NCBI GenBank assembly: GCA_039090855.1
Contig: CM077005.1
Span: 14,795,921-14,859,920 of the forward strand
DNA length: 64,000 nucleotides
Source of the DNA: Macrothele yani
Lineage: Eukaryota; Arthropoda; Arachnida; Araneae; Macrothelidae
Direction of reading: 5' to 3'
Numbering within the stretch: position 1 is the first letter of the stretch; the number at the start of each line of letters is the position of its first letter. Positions 11,533-23,585 of the stretch are shown piece by piece. Made by a program: the position numbers and the translations under genes. The notes under the pieces were generated by a model that saw nothing but the letters and a program-made list of their open reading frames with translations, was not told the DNA's origin and ran no database searches.

Positions 11533-11599
11533 AGTTAATGCTTTTAAGCTTATTATCATATGAAAGTAAATTGATATAATAAGCTTAAAAGCATTAACT
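11533..11599. repeat. Palindrome just before the 115-bp array
   Basis: Arms of about 25 bp (AGTTAATGCTTTTAAGCTTA and its complement) flank a short spacer. It ends 20 bp before the first array unit. Confidence 0.85.
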
Positions 11600-11618
11600 T
11601 TAAATAAACTTTCAGAAA

Positions 11619-14220
11619 TACACTCAATGGACAAAAAATTAGAGATACCTACCCAATAGCGTGTTGGTCCTCCTCTAGCGCAAATAACAGCCTGTACACG
11701 CCGAGGCATCGATTCCACCAGATGCCATTAGATTACACTCAATGGAGGAAACATTAGAGATGCCTACCCAATAGCGTGTTGGTCCTCCTCTAGCGCGAAC
11801 AACAGCCTGTACACGCCGAAGCATCGATTCCACCAGATGACATCAGATTACACTCAATGGACAAAACACTAGAGATACCTATTTAATAGCGTGTTGGTCC
11901 TCCTCTAGTGCGAATAACAGCCTGTACACGCCGAGGCATCGATTCCACCAGATGCCATCAGATTACACTCGATGGAGAAAACATTAGAGATACCTACCCA
12001 ACAGCGCGTTGGTCCTCCTCTAGCGCGAATAACAGCCTGTACACGCCGAGGAATCGATTCCACCAGATGGCATCAGATTACACTCAATGGACAAAACATT
12101 AGAAATGCCTACCTAATAGCGTGTTGGTCCTCCTCCAGCGCGAATAACAGCCTGTACACGCCGAGGCGTCGACTCCACCAGATGCCATCAGATGACACTC
12201 AATGGACAAAACATTAGAGATGCCTACCTAATAGCGTGTTGGTCCTCCACTAGCGCAAATAACAGCCTGTACACGCCGAGGCATCGATTCCACCAGATGC
12301 CATTAGATTACACTCAATGGACAAAACATTAGAGATACCTACCTAATAGCGTGTTGGTCCTCCTCTGGCGCGAATAGCAGCCTGTACACGCCGAGGCATC
12401 GATTCCACCAGATGCCATCGGATTACACTCAATGGACAAAACATTAGAGATACCTACCTAATAGCGTGTTGGTCCTCCTCTGGCGCGAATAACAGCCTGT
12501 ACACGCCGAGGCATCGATTCCACCAGATGCCATCGGATTACACTCAATGGACAAAACATTAGAGATACCTACCTAATAGCGTGTTGGTCCTCCTCTGGCG
12601 CGAATAACAGCCTGTACACGCCGAGGCATCGATTCCACCAGATGCCATCGGATTACACTCAATGGACAAAACATTAGAGATACCTACCTAATAGCGTGTT
12701 GGTCCTCCTCCAGCGCGAATAACAGCCTGTACACGCCGAGGCGTCGACTCCACCAGATGCCATCAGATGACACTCAATGGACAAAACATTAGAGATGCCT
12801 ACCTAATAGCGTGTTGGTCCTCCACTAGCGCAAATAACAGCCTGTACACGCCGAGGCATCGATTCCACCAGATGCCATTAGATTACACTCAATGGACAAA
12901 ACATTAGAGATACCTACCTAATAGCGTGTTGGTCCTCCTCTGGCGCGAATAGCAGCCTGTACACGCCGAGGCATCGATTCCACCAGATGCCATCGGATTA
13001 CACTCAATGGACAAAACATTAGAGATACCTACCTAATAGCGTGTTGGTCCTCCTCTGGCGCGAATAACAGCCTGTACACGCCGAGGCATCGATTCCACCA
13101 GATGCCATCGGATTACACTCAATGGACAAAACATTAGAGATACCTACCTAATAGCGTGTTGGTCCTCCTCTGGCGCGAATAGCAGCCTGTACACGCCGAG
13201 GCATCGATTCCACCAGATGCCATCGGATTACACTCAATGGACAAAACATTAGAGATACCTACCTAATAGCGTGTTTATTCCTCCTCTAGCGCGAACAACA
13301 GCCTGTACACGCCGAAGTATCGACTCCACCAGATGCCATCAGATTACACTCAATGGAGAAAACATTAGAGATACCTACCTAATAGCGTGCTGGTCCTCCT
13401 CTAGCGCGAACAACAGCCTGTACACGCCGAAGCATCGATTCCACCAGATGACATCAGATTACACTCAATGGACAAAACACTAGAGATACCTATTTAATAG
13501 CGTCTTGGTCCTCCTCTAGCGCGAATAACAGCCTGTACACGCCGAGGCATCGATTCCACCAGATGCCATCAGATTACACTCGATGGAGAAAACATTAGGG
13601 ATACCTACCCAACAGCGCGTTGGTCCTCCTCTAGCGCGAATAACAGCCTGTACACGCCGAGGCATCGACTCCACCAGATGCCATCAGATTACACTCAATG
13701 GAGAAAACATTAGAGATACCTACCTAATAGCGTGTTGGTCCTCCTCTAGCGCGAATAACAGCCTGTACACGCCGAGGCATCGATTGCACCAGATGCCATC
13801 GGATTACACTCAATGGACAAAACATTAGAGATACCTACCTAATAGCGTGTTGGTCCTCCTCTGGCGCGAATAACAGCCTGTACACGTCGAGGCATCGATT
13901 CCACCAGATGCCATCGGATTACACTCAATGGACAAAACATTAGAGATACCTACCTAATAGCGTGTTGGTCCTCCTCTGGCGCGAATAGCAGCCTGTACAC
14001 GCCGAGGCATCGATTCCACCAGATGCCATCGGATTACACTCAATGGACAAAACATTAGAGATACCTACCTAATAGCGTGTTGGTCCTCCTCTGGCGCGAA
14101 TAGCAGCCTGTACACGCCGAGGCATCGATTCCACCAGATGCCATCGGATTACACTCAATGGACAAAACATTAGAGATACCTACCTAATAGCGTGTTGGTC
14201 CTCCTCTAGCGCGAATAACA
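11619..14220 (-). repeat. 115-bp tandem array made from a Tc1-like 3' end
   Basis: About 22-23 units with an exact 115-bp period (ACTCAATGG at 12,312, 12,427, 12,542 and 12,657). Read on the minus strand each unit encodes the end of a Tc1-like transposase (ESMPRRVQAVI and RGGPTRY, then stop), followed by the terminal repeat ending CTCTAATGTTTTGTCCATTG. The array runs directly into the matching transposase relic at 14,221. A five-unit (575 bp) period links 12,166 and 12,741. A variant unit at 11,837 recurs at 13,448, about 14 units away. Confidence 0.9.
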
Positions 14221-14860
14221 GCCTGACTCCATCAGATGCCAGGATTTCCGGAGGTAATGCCAGCCATGCCTGTTGCAGTATTGTCCACAATCCACCAGAG
14301 ATAGCGGTCCATTGGATCTGATGTTCCGCTCCTTGGCATTCCAGAGAACTTCGACACGGTTTTTAATCTGGGGACCTTGGGGGCCACTGGATGGCTCCAA
14401 ACTCAGATGAGTGTTCCTCGCGCCATGCCTGGGTCGCCGCGGCCCGGTGGGGAGACACAAAATATCTCGCTGAAACAGATCATGGTCCCCAAGATGCGCG
14501 AAGGCCGTGAAAACGTTTAGGTGATCAGCCAGCAGAATATGCTGGTAGTGTGCAATGGTTAAGAAACTCTCCAGACACACTAAGAGACCTAATGTGCCCC
14601 ATGAGAAAGCTACCCAAACCATCACAGAGCCGCCACCGTCTTAAACAGAGCCGACCCGTCACGACGGAACCATGGCTTCATGTTGTTGACGAAACACCCA
14701 CACCCTCTTGTCAGCTCGGTACAGCTGAAAACGGGATTCATCTGACCACACGACGCGATGCGGCGCCACTTTGCAGAGATCCAGTTTTTATGTTCCCGAC
14801 ACCAGGCAAGGCGTAATTTCCGATGACGAGCAGTCAAGTATGGCACGCGAGTAGGGTATC
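14221..14860 (-). pseudogene. Tc1-like transposase relic joined to the 115-bp array
   Basis: Minus-strand reading gives the order of a Tc1 DDE domain: LTARHRKLRLAWC, VVWSDESRFQLYRAD (in a second frame), VMVWVAFSWGTLGL, LFQRD near the second catalytic site, then EVLWNAKERNIRS and GWHYLRKSWHLMES. Frameshifts split it. The N-terminal helix-turn-helix half is missing; a matching half of the same family lies far away at 39,464-39,808. The C-terminus breaks off after HLMES, exactly where the array monomer begins to repeat the missing end. It is inactive. It is the probable parent family of the array monomer. Confidence 0.85.
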
Positions 14861-14971
14861 GGTCGCAGCTGTAATCGCCACTCGTGGAGGCTCCACCAAC
14901 TATTAAAGGTCAATAAACTTCGTTTTCCTTTGCTATCACAGGTGTCCAATTACTTGTTGGTAGATAGTGTA
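14861..14971 (+). mobile_element. 3' end of the Tc1 family found at 34.9, 48.6 and 51.1 kb
   Basis: It matches the last 111 bp of the copy at 48,584-49,808: the transposase C-terminus, AATAAACTT, then the terminal repeat CACTATCTACCAACAAGTAA on the minus strand. It is fused head-on to the unrelated Tc1 relic at its left. The missing 5' part was lost or never inserted. Confidence 0.85.
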
Positions 14972-16229
14972 TAATTCAATAGGAAACGACTTGAAATTAG
15001 AGAATAATTTTTATTGTTTCGTTCTGTAACGTATACCGCGGGGAAAGGAATAACAATTATTTTCTATTTTTTTTTTTTAAACTTGAAGATTTCAGTATCA
15101 TGATATGCGTGTCCAGCGCTATGACAATGGGGCCAATATGAAGAAAAGACACAGTGGACTTTAAAAAACATAATTTTTCGATCTAGAACCTTGATGCATT
15201 TTATGTACTTTGAGCGGTTGTTTCACAAAGAGACGAATCGGTCGCAAAGAGCGACGATGAAATTTCTCAAGAAATCTTCAACATTATTCAAGAAATATAT
15301 AATTTCTTTTCTGAATTACCTTATCTTGGTTAAATTTTAAAGAAAGAGCTTCCAGCGTTGACCGTAAACCGTGCCCTGAAACAAGGGGTGAAATCGATGC
15401 AATAAAGATATCGAGGTGCATAGGGGAAAAAAAAATAATATGAAAACCAGTTATTTCAAATTCTGTTTTTAGTTTTACAAACTTATTTTTATATGTAAAA
15501 ATAGTTTTTTAATATGAAAACCAGTTATTTCGAAATCTGTTTTAAGTTTTAAACAACTTATTTTTTTATGTACCCGTATAAGAGATGTTTTGGTTAGTTG
15601 GTTGAAATATGTTAACAGACTTTGGTTTTGGTTAGTTGGTTGGAATAGGTAAAGGTCATGTTCAATGTTACCTATATTATGAAAATTCTTACTTTACGGG
15701 AAATAGAAAATGGTGTTGCTAAAGATATTTATTTCATGTAAAAATGAATAAAAATTGAAAAGTATTCTCGTACAAGGCGCGGCTAATCTGGGCTTGTACC
15801 CGGGCTGCAAATGCACTGATTTACATTTGATTTACAATTTATTTTCCTTATTTTATTAATATTATTCCATTTATTTTATTTATTTTCCGGTTTGGATTTG
15901 CAATTTTATTTTCCTAATCCTCTTTGGGATCCCTAACGTCGCAGGCCCGAAGCACGCTTAACCGTACTTAATGGTAGTTACGTCACTGCTACGAACACAA
16001 TTAACTCTTTCTGACTGTATTCATAAAGTTCACTTTTTTTTTTTTTTTTTCGGCTGGCAGACTTCCGCGATTGTTAGCGGATCAACAGTGGCTTTTCTTT
16101 TTAAGAGTATTTAGAAGAGAGAGGAAAAAAGTTGTCATTTCCTCGCATGGAAGTAACCTGCTCCGGCGGACATTTGACGATGATGATACTGGCATGTGGT
16201 AACACATTAGCCCGCTAACCCTTTCTTCC
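14972..16229. other. AT-rich spacer
   Basis: No gene is recognised. A two-copy tandem of about 75 bp, with AATATGAAAACCAGTTATTT in each, lies at about 15,436-15,575. A TGGTTAGTTGGTTG duplication lies near 15,595-15,645. A poly(T) run lies near 16,035. Confidence 0.5.
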
Positions 16230-16317
16230 ATTTGTGTATGCGTGCGTGTGTGTGTGTATGTGTGCGATCTGTCCGGGAAGTGGCGTGCCTCTTAGTGTGT
16301 GTGTGTGTGTGTGTGTG
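16230..16317. repeat. (TG)n microsatellite, interrupted
   Basis: Two GT-rich blocks at about 16,234-16,266 and 16,296-16,316. Nothing else supports a feature here. Confidence 0.85.
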
Positions 16318-17029
16318 AAACCTGCAAGCCCAGTTGCAATCCTAACCCACTTGGCAACCCTTCCCCATCAGGTGCAACAGCGAAGCCGGCAGTCCATACA
16401 TACACTCAGTATAAGTGAGTGATGATTCATTGTCAAGTTCAGGGCAGGCCATCACCGGTCGTTGGCCTCACAGATCGACCGTTATCTTCCTTGCTTTCGT
16501 CTAAATAATGACTGACTGCGCCTATCTTGGAAAAGTGTGGCCAATCCAAAGAAGGTAACCGGGAAGAAGAAGGTGAAACAAAATGTGCGGAAAGGATTCA
16601 GCTTCTTAAAGAGCGCGGTTTTCTATAGAAATCTTTCAAACTGTCACGCTTGCGCTAAAGATGCTTTTAATATCTCCTCCGTACGTAATATACTTAATGA
16701 GTTCAATATCTCTTTTCTTTCCAAAATCGCGTTCAAAGCATGACGTCTTGATAATGAAAGATTTTAAAGATTCCGAGAAACTCACTTTATTATATAATGA
16801 AACGAAGATCAAATTTTAAAAATACATTACTGGCCTTAATAGAGTAATCAGAAGACTGCGGAAGGTAACAAGCACTTAAAAAAAAGTGAGAAAAACTCAA
16901 AGCTCGAGCTTCCCACATTGTTTGCAGGGCCAACTGCATAATTTGCGGGGCCCAGGGCAAAACGAAAATGCGGGCCCTTTTCCCAGCGACTGACATCTAC
17001 GAAATGGACTTGGACGTTGGAACGTTTTT
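16318..17029. other. Unassigned spacer
   Basis: No gene is recognised. Short unsupported open frames only. A GC-rich word CAGGGCCAACTGCATAATTT near 16,924 resembles a hAT-type end, but no partner or duplication was found. Confidence 0.4.
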
Positions 17030-17820
17030 TACGCTTTCCAACCGTAGGTTGAAGAAGCGTATATCCTCCAGCTTTGTCCGTCCATCTGTCGGCACGATAA
17101 CTCGGGTAAAAATGGCTCGATTTCGACGAAATTTTATTATGTGGTAGGGGACCACCTGGGGACGAACCCTATTGAAAATGGACGGAATGGGGTCAAAGGT
17201 CACGGCATAGGAGCAGGATCCATTCCATTGCCCTTATGCGTCATAACGTGCGTAAATATGGTTCGATGTCGATGTAATTTTAGCATATTGTAGCACCTGG
17301 GAATCAACCCTATTGAAAATGGACGGAATGGGGTCAAAGGTCACGGCATAGGAGCAGGATTCATTCCATTGCCCTTATGCGTCATAACGTGCGTAAATAT
17401 GGTTCGATGTCGATGTAATTTTAGCATATTGTAGCACCTGGGAATCAACCCTATTGAAAATGGACGGAATGGCGTCAAAGGTCACGGCATAGGAGCAGGA
17501 TCCATTCCATTGCCCTTATGCGTCATAACGTGCGTAAATATGGTTCAATGTCGATGTAATTTTAGCATATTGTAGGGGACCACCTGGGAATCAACCCTAT
17601 TGAAAATGGGTGAAGTGGGGACAAAGGTCAGGACATAGGAGCGGGATGCATTCCATTGCCCTTATGCGTCATAATGTGCGTAAAAATGGTTAGATTCCAA
17701 TGAAATTTTAGTATGTGGTAGGGGGTCACCTGGGGACGAACACAATTGAAAGTGGATGAAATGGGGTCAAAGGTCAGGACATAGGATCGAGATCCATTCC
17801 ATCGCTCTTGTCCCATACTA
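17030..17820 (+). repeat. Repeat with GGGGTCAAAGGTCA motif, copy 1
   Basis: It starts TACGCTTTCCAACCGTAGGT, then holds about five tandem units of 141-146 bp. Each carries a version of GGGGTCAAAGGTCA (17,189; 17,330; 17,471 variant; 17,617 variant; 17,763), followed by CATTCCATTGCCCTTATGCG and GTCATAACGTGCGTAAA. The family recurs at 18,650, 25,315 and, inverted, at 43,956. No coding frame is present. Its class is unknown; the subterminal inverted word TACGCTTTCCAAC suggests a mobile origin. Confidence 0.8.
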
Positions 17821-18266
17821 TTAAGGTGGACGTCAAGTAATTTTGCTTCCTATACTTCTAATGAAAAAACTTTTGTACACATTTCCTTCACAATTATTGC
17901 GTTCCTAAGGATGAAAATTTGAACATCGATTAAAATAACTTCATATTGTAACTTGGAATATTTAATATTTCCTAAAACATAACCATAATTATATAAAAGA
18001 TCAATAACTTTTCCTTTGGTGGTGTTGGAACCAGAAAAAATATGGCGCGACCTGTACTTTGATGACGTCAGTAGACAAACAAATGTTGGATTGCATAATT
18101 ATGGTTATGTTTTAGAAAATATTAAGTATTACAAGTGATAAAATGAAGCTATTTTAATCGATTTTAAAATTTTCATCCTTGGGAACGCATTAATTGTGAA
18201 GAAAATGTGCACAGGAGTTTTTTCATTGGAAGTATGGGAAGCAAAATTACTTGATGTCCACCTTAA
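17821..18266. mobile_element. Palindromic MITE flanked by TTAA
   Basis: Long imperfect inverted repeat: left TTAAGGTGGACGTCAAGTAA, right TTACTTGATGTCCACCTTAA. The arms extend over nearly 200 bp each. TTAA at both edges (17,821-17,824 and 18,263-18,266) fits piggyBac-type insertion, or a TA-inserting element whose ends happen to read this way. A CRE-like TGACGTCA lies in the interior near 18,061. It is non-coding. Confidence 0.75.
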
Positions 18267-18649
18267 AGGAGCAATTCTTGTATGTATGTAAATTTTATTT
18301 TGAAAACGGCTCTAAGGATTTTGATGAAAGTCGTTAACCTACTATTTTCTGGTACTAGAAATCGATTTTGATTGATTCGACTTTAGGAAAATTCGTTTAG
18401 TGCGTTAAATAATCATCCCGAATTAACACGTTTTTAGTGTCATGACGTCGTTCCATTGATGTTATCCATGCTTAGAAATCTTATGACGTCACAATCTCGC
18501 GATTGATACATTGAAGCGCGGTCACGCCGTCTGTCTCATTACGTCACGCGTTGTGTGTGGATCATATTAAAGTTTAATGACGTCACACTCTTGCGAGCAG
18601 ATGGTCGTGATTCCCATCTGCCTCATTACGTCACGCGTTGTGTGCGTAT
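18267..18649. other. Unassigned spacer with CRE-like octamers
   Basis: No gene is recognised. TGACGTCA appears near 18,484 and 18,578, and two TTACGTCACGCGTTGTGTG words near 18,540 and 18,628 mark a local duplication of about 88 bp. Confidence 0.45.
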
Positions 18650-19320
18650 GTCGGTCCGCACGATAACTCGCGTAAAAATCGTTCGATTTCGAGGAAATTT
18701 TAGTATGTGGAAGGAGAACACCTGGGAAGGAACCCTATCGAAAGTGATCGAAATGGGGTCAAAGGTCAGGACATAGGAGCGGGATCCATTCCACTGCTCT
18801 TAGGCGTCAAAACTAACGTAAAAAAGGTTCTATTTCGATTAAACTTTAGTATCTGGTAGGGGACCACCTGGGGACAAACCCTATTGGAAATAGGCGAAAT
18901 GGGGTCAAAGGTCAGGACATAGGAGCGGAATAACTTCCATCGCCATTATGCGTCATAATTTACGTAAAAAATTTTCGATTTGGGTGAAATGTTAGTATGT
19001 TGTAGGCGCCTGCCTGGGGACGGATCCTATCGAAAATGGGCGAATGGGGTCAAAGGTTAGGACACAGGAGCGGGATCTATTCCATAGCTCTTATGCATCA
19101 TAACTTACGTAAAAATGCTTCGATTGCGACAAAACTTTATCCTGTTATTTCGGAGGTATACTGAACCAGTTCTGTTGAATATCATCGAAATGGGATCAAA
19201 GGTCACGACACAGGACCAAGATTCATTCCACAGCCATTATCCTCATAACTTGAGTAATGATCTCTGGTATGTTGGAAAGCGTATTATAATCAATGCATTG
19301 CATGATTTTACTAACTTGTT
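18650..19320 (+). repeat. Repeat with GGGGTCAAAGGTCA motif, copy 2
   Basis: Four more units of the 17,030 family, with motifs at about 18,755, 18,900, 19,046 (variant) and 19,193 (variant). The right end is GGTATGTTGGAAAGCGTATT, then GCATGATTTTACTAACTTG. This right edge is shared with the copies at 25,315 and 43,956. Confidence 0.8.
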
Positions 19321-20734
19321 GAAAGAAGGGTGGGGTCAGGGAGAGAAACCACATTTTTTCATTTTCTCATGAAGCTTAATAAAGCATGGTGGTACTAAGG
19401 AATATTATTATTTATTCATGAGTTATAATAAGCTGTTATTATTATTCACTGAATAATAAAAAGAGACATTTAAAAATTACTCTATATTAATTTACATTGT
19501 CAGATCAAATTGAAGTTGATTGAACTGAAGCGACAAAATATAATTCCCGCACCTCGTCAAAATGCGCGCTGATGGCAAAAATTAATGTAATTTATCCAAA
19601 ATAAAAAAAAATAGCTATGGTTTAAACAAATAAGATAGGATATGTCATTTTCAATTATTCATGGTTGAAATATTGAGGTAATATACTAAATGAGCAATGC
19701 AATTTTTAGAAAACTTTTACCTTATCACTCTGTCTCTTCACTTCTAGGAAGAAAGATTCTTTTGCTGGCCACGTTCTACAGTTCATTGTAATTTGTTTTA
19801 GTGGGAGTTTTCAGCTTTGTAGCTCAAATGAGGTGAGTGCCATAGCAGTCTAGCGCATTGTTTCCCCCACACCACCGGTCCGTCACGAGATTTCTGCCGA
19901 TCCACGGAAACGGAGGAAAACTTGAGAAATGGTAGAGATTCCCGAATTTGACCACTAAAAACAGGTCTGCACAAACGTCCTTGTACATAAAAGCAACTTC
20001 GTGCCTGTCGGTCCGCGAAGCAATTTGTGAAATTTTACTGGTCCGCGGCTTGCTGCTTGTGAGAGTCTCCGGGAACCTATGGCAGTGGTCTAGTGTCCTG
20101 ATAATCCCGAATCGGCGTTAAGTTGCAATTTATCAATTCGCCGACTCTCGTCGTCGCCAGGTACAATCGATCTGTCAGTTATAATTAAAATTTCAGCCAG
20201 TTTCATAAACGATTCGCAAAGATACGTTTTTCACTTTTTTTATTGATAACCATCTGCCAGAGATTCGCCGCCCACGCACGCGAAAAACGATACTGACCGC
20301 GTGTGATTGGGGCAGAATGCAGACGTTGCTGTGACGTCAGCGCTTCAGAGAAATCTAGGTGATTATATACAGTGTATGATGTCCTTAATGCAAATTCTCT
20401 CCCATTGATACGGTGAATCATCCCGATGAACCCAAAATACTTGAATTCTGTTCACTAAGGCAATGAAGTGCAATGATATAAAAATTTAAAACATGACATT
20501 TTTACATCGTTAAGTGTCATTTATTTTTAATACAAGAAAAAAAATTACGAAAAATTAAAAAAACATCATACAAACACTGGCGCGGGGCCCCTCTAGGTGC
20601 GGGGCCCTGTGCGACTGCACAGGTCGCACACCCATGAAGCCGGCTCTTCTGCAAAGTTCCAACAACGGGAATGCCGAGCCTACTGACGCAAAATTTTGTG
20701 CGCTTCTTTTTAAGTGTGTGTCATGTATATCAAA
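19321..20734. other. AT-rich spacer with possible hAT edges
   Basis: No gene is recognised. GC-rich words near 19,870-20,060 (CCACCGGTCCG and CTGGTCCGCGG) and near 20,580-20,650 (GCGGGGCCCC, GCCGGCTC) look like hAT termini but could not be paired. A poly(A) run at 20,735 marks the tail of the SINE that follows on the minus strand. Confidence 0.4.
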
Positions 20735-21120
20735 AAAAAAAAAAAAAAAAATTCTAAATGAAAAACAACAACAACAAAAAACCTTGAATATTAATTGTGA
20801 CTACTGCGAGCTAGAAAGGGGGACCGAATGTTTCTGATTGCTTCACCATATCTCCTGTGAGGAAGCAGAAGCCAGGAGTGCGAGGATTAAGAAATAGAGG
20901 CCAGAAGTGTGAGTTAGGCGTTCCCCAAAAAAGATCAGAATGCGAAGGGAAGGAGCAGCTTACCTTAATTATAACGAGGGTCCAATACCTCGGATCCACC
21001 GGCTTAAGGTGCCCTTCCGACGCATGGCGAGCATCCAGAAGTTCAGTGCAGTCTGACTGGGATAGAACCCTAGAGCGACGCAACGGAAGCCGACTGCTCT
21101 AGCCACTAATCCACTCGCGG
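20735..21120 (-). mobile_element. tRNA-derived SINE adjoining the 56-bp array
   Basis: On the minus strand it begins CCGCGAGTGGATTAGTGGCT (A-box region) and has a B-box-like GGGTTCTATCC about 45 nt later. A body of about 250 bp follows, ending in poly(A) (read as AAAAAA after ATATCA on the plus strand, near 20,735). The 56-bp array starts at its 5' edge. The family differs from the SINE at 10,698. Confidence 0.7.
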
Positions 21121-23585
21121 CTCAACTAGACTAACGCAACGGAAGACGACTGCTCTAACCACTAAGCCACTCGCGGCTCAACTAGACTAACGCAACGGAA
21201 GACGACTTCTTTAACCACTAAGCCACTCGCGGCTCAAATAGACTAATGCAACGGAAGACGACTGCTCTAACCACTAAGCCACTCGCGGCTCAACTCGACT
21301 AACGCAACGGAAGCCAAGCTGCTCTAACCACTAAGCCACTCGCGGCTCAACTAGACTAACACACCGGAAGAAGACTGCTCTAACCACTAAGCCACTCGCG
21401 ACTCAACTAGACTAACGCAACGGAAGACGACTGCTCTAACCACTAAGCCACTCGCGGCTCAACTCGACTAACGCAAACGGAAGCCAAGCTGCTCTAACCA
21501 CTAAGCAACTCGCGGCTCAACTAGACTAACACAGCGGAAGAATACTGCTATAACCACTAAGCCACTCGCGGCTCAACTAGACTAACACAGCGGAAGCCGA
21601 CTGCTCTAACCACTAAGCCACTCGTGGCTCAACTAGACTAAGGTAACGGAAGACGACTGCTCTAAACACTAAGCCACTCGCGACTCAACTAGACTAACGC
21701 AACGGAAGACGACTGCTCTAACCTCGAAGCCACTCGTGACTCAACTAGACTAACGCCACGGAAGAAGACTGCTCTAACCACTGAGCCACTCGTGGCTCAA
21801 CTAGACTAACACAGCGGAAGAAGACTGCTCTAACCACTAAGCCATTCGTGGCTCAACAAGACTAACGCAACGGAAGCCAAGCTGCTCTAACCACTAAGCA
21901 ACTCGCGGCTCAACTAGACTAACACAGCGGAAGAATACTGCTATAACCACTAAGCCACTCGCGGCTCAACTAGACTAACACAGCGGAAGCCGACTGCTCT
22001 AACCACTAAGCCACTCGTGGCTCAACTAGACTAAGGTAACGGAAGACGACTGCTCTAAACACTAAGCCACTCGCGACTCAACTAGACTAACGCAACGGAA
22101 GACGACTGCTCTAACCTCGAAGCCACTCGTGGCTCAACTAGACTAACGCCACGGAAGAAGACTGCTCTAACCACTGAGCCACTCGTGGCTCAACTAGACT
22201 AACACAGCGGAAGAAGACTGCTCTAACCACTAAGCCATTCGTGGCTCAACAAGACTAACGCAACGGAAGCCAAGCTGCTCTAACCACTAAGCAACTCGCG
22301 GCTCAACTAGACTAACACAGCGGAAGCTGACTGCTCTAACCACTAAGCCACTCGTGGCTCAACTAGACTAACGCAACGGAAGACGACTTCTCTAACCACT
22401 AAGCCACTCGCGGCTCAAATAGACTAACGCAACGGAAGACGACTTCTCTAACCACTAAGCCACTCGCGGCTCAACTAGACTAACGCCACGGAAGAAGACT
22501 GTTCTAACCACTAAGCCACTCGCGGCTCAACTAGACTAACGCAACGGAAGAAGACTGTTCTAACCACTAAGCCACTCGCGGCTCAACTAGACTAACGCAA
22601 CGGAAGACGACTGCTCTAACCACTAAGCCACTCGTGGCTCAACTAGACTAACGCAACGGAAGGAGACTGCTCTAACCACTAAGCCACACGCGGCTCAACT
22701 CGACTAACGCAACGGAAGCCAAGCTGCTCTAACCACTAAGCCACTCGCGGCTCAACTAGACTAACACAGCGGAAGAAGACTGCTCTAACCACTAAGCCAC
22801 TCGCTGGCTCAACTAGACTAACGCAACGGAAGCCAAGCTGCTCTAACCACTAAGCCACTCGCGGCTCAACTAGACTAACACAGCGGAAGAAGACTGCTCT
22901 AACCACTAAGCCACTCGTGGCTCAACTAGACTAACGCAACGGAAGACGACTGCTCTAACCACTAAGCTAATCGCGGCTCAACTCGACTAACGCAACGGAA
23001 GCCAAGCTGCTCTAACCACTAAGCCACTCGCGGCTCAAATAGACTAACGCAACGGAAGACGACTTCTCTAACCACTAAGCCACTCGCGGCTCAAATAGAC
23101 TAACGCAACGGAAGGCGACTGCTCTAACCACTAAGCCACTCGCGGCTCAACTCGACTAACGCAACGGAAGACTACTTCTCTAACCACTAAGCCACTCGCG
23201 GCTCAAATAGACTAACGCAACGGAAGCCAAGTTGCTCTAACCACTAAGCCACTCGCGGCTCAACTAGACTAACACAGCGGAAGAAGACTGCTCTAACCAC
23301 TAAGCCACTCGCGGCTCAACTAGACTGACACAGTGGAAGCCGACTGCTCTAACCACTAAGCCAATCGCGGTTCAACTAGACTAACGCAACGGAAGCCAAG
23401 CTGCTCTAACCACAAAGCCACTCGCGGCTCAACTAGACTAACACAGCGGACGCCGACTGCTCTAACCACTAAGCCAATCGCGGTACAACTAGACTGACGC
23501 AACGGAAGCCGACTGCTCTAACCATTCTAAGCCACTCGCGGCTCAACTAGACTAACGCAACGGAAGATGACTGCTCTAACCACTC
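21121..23585 (-). repeat. 56-bp tandem array made from a SINE tRNA-like head
   Basis: About 44 units with a 56-bp period. On the minus strand each contains CGAGTGGCTTAGTGGTTAGA, a good pol III A box, then GCAGTCGTCTTCCGTTGCG. This copies the first ~45 nt of the SINE head at 21,120 but never includes its B box. Variants are ordered: a seven-unit block of 393 bp starting near 21,481 recurs at 21,874. A stray partial unit lies at about 23,938-23,962. Confidence 0.85.

Noticed and set aside
16918..20650. One large hAT element between GC-rich words at 16,924 and 20,640
   Set aside because: The candidate ends are not convincing inverted repeats and no 8-bp duplication was found.
21121..23585. tRNA gene cluster
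   Set aside because: Units are 56 bp, contain only the A-box half and cannot fold into tRNAs.
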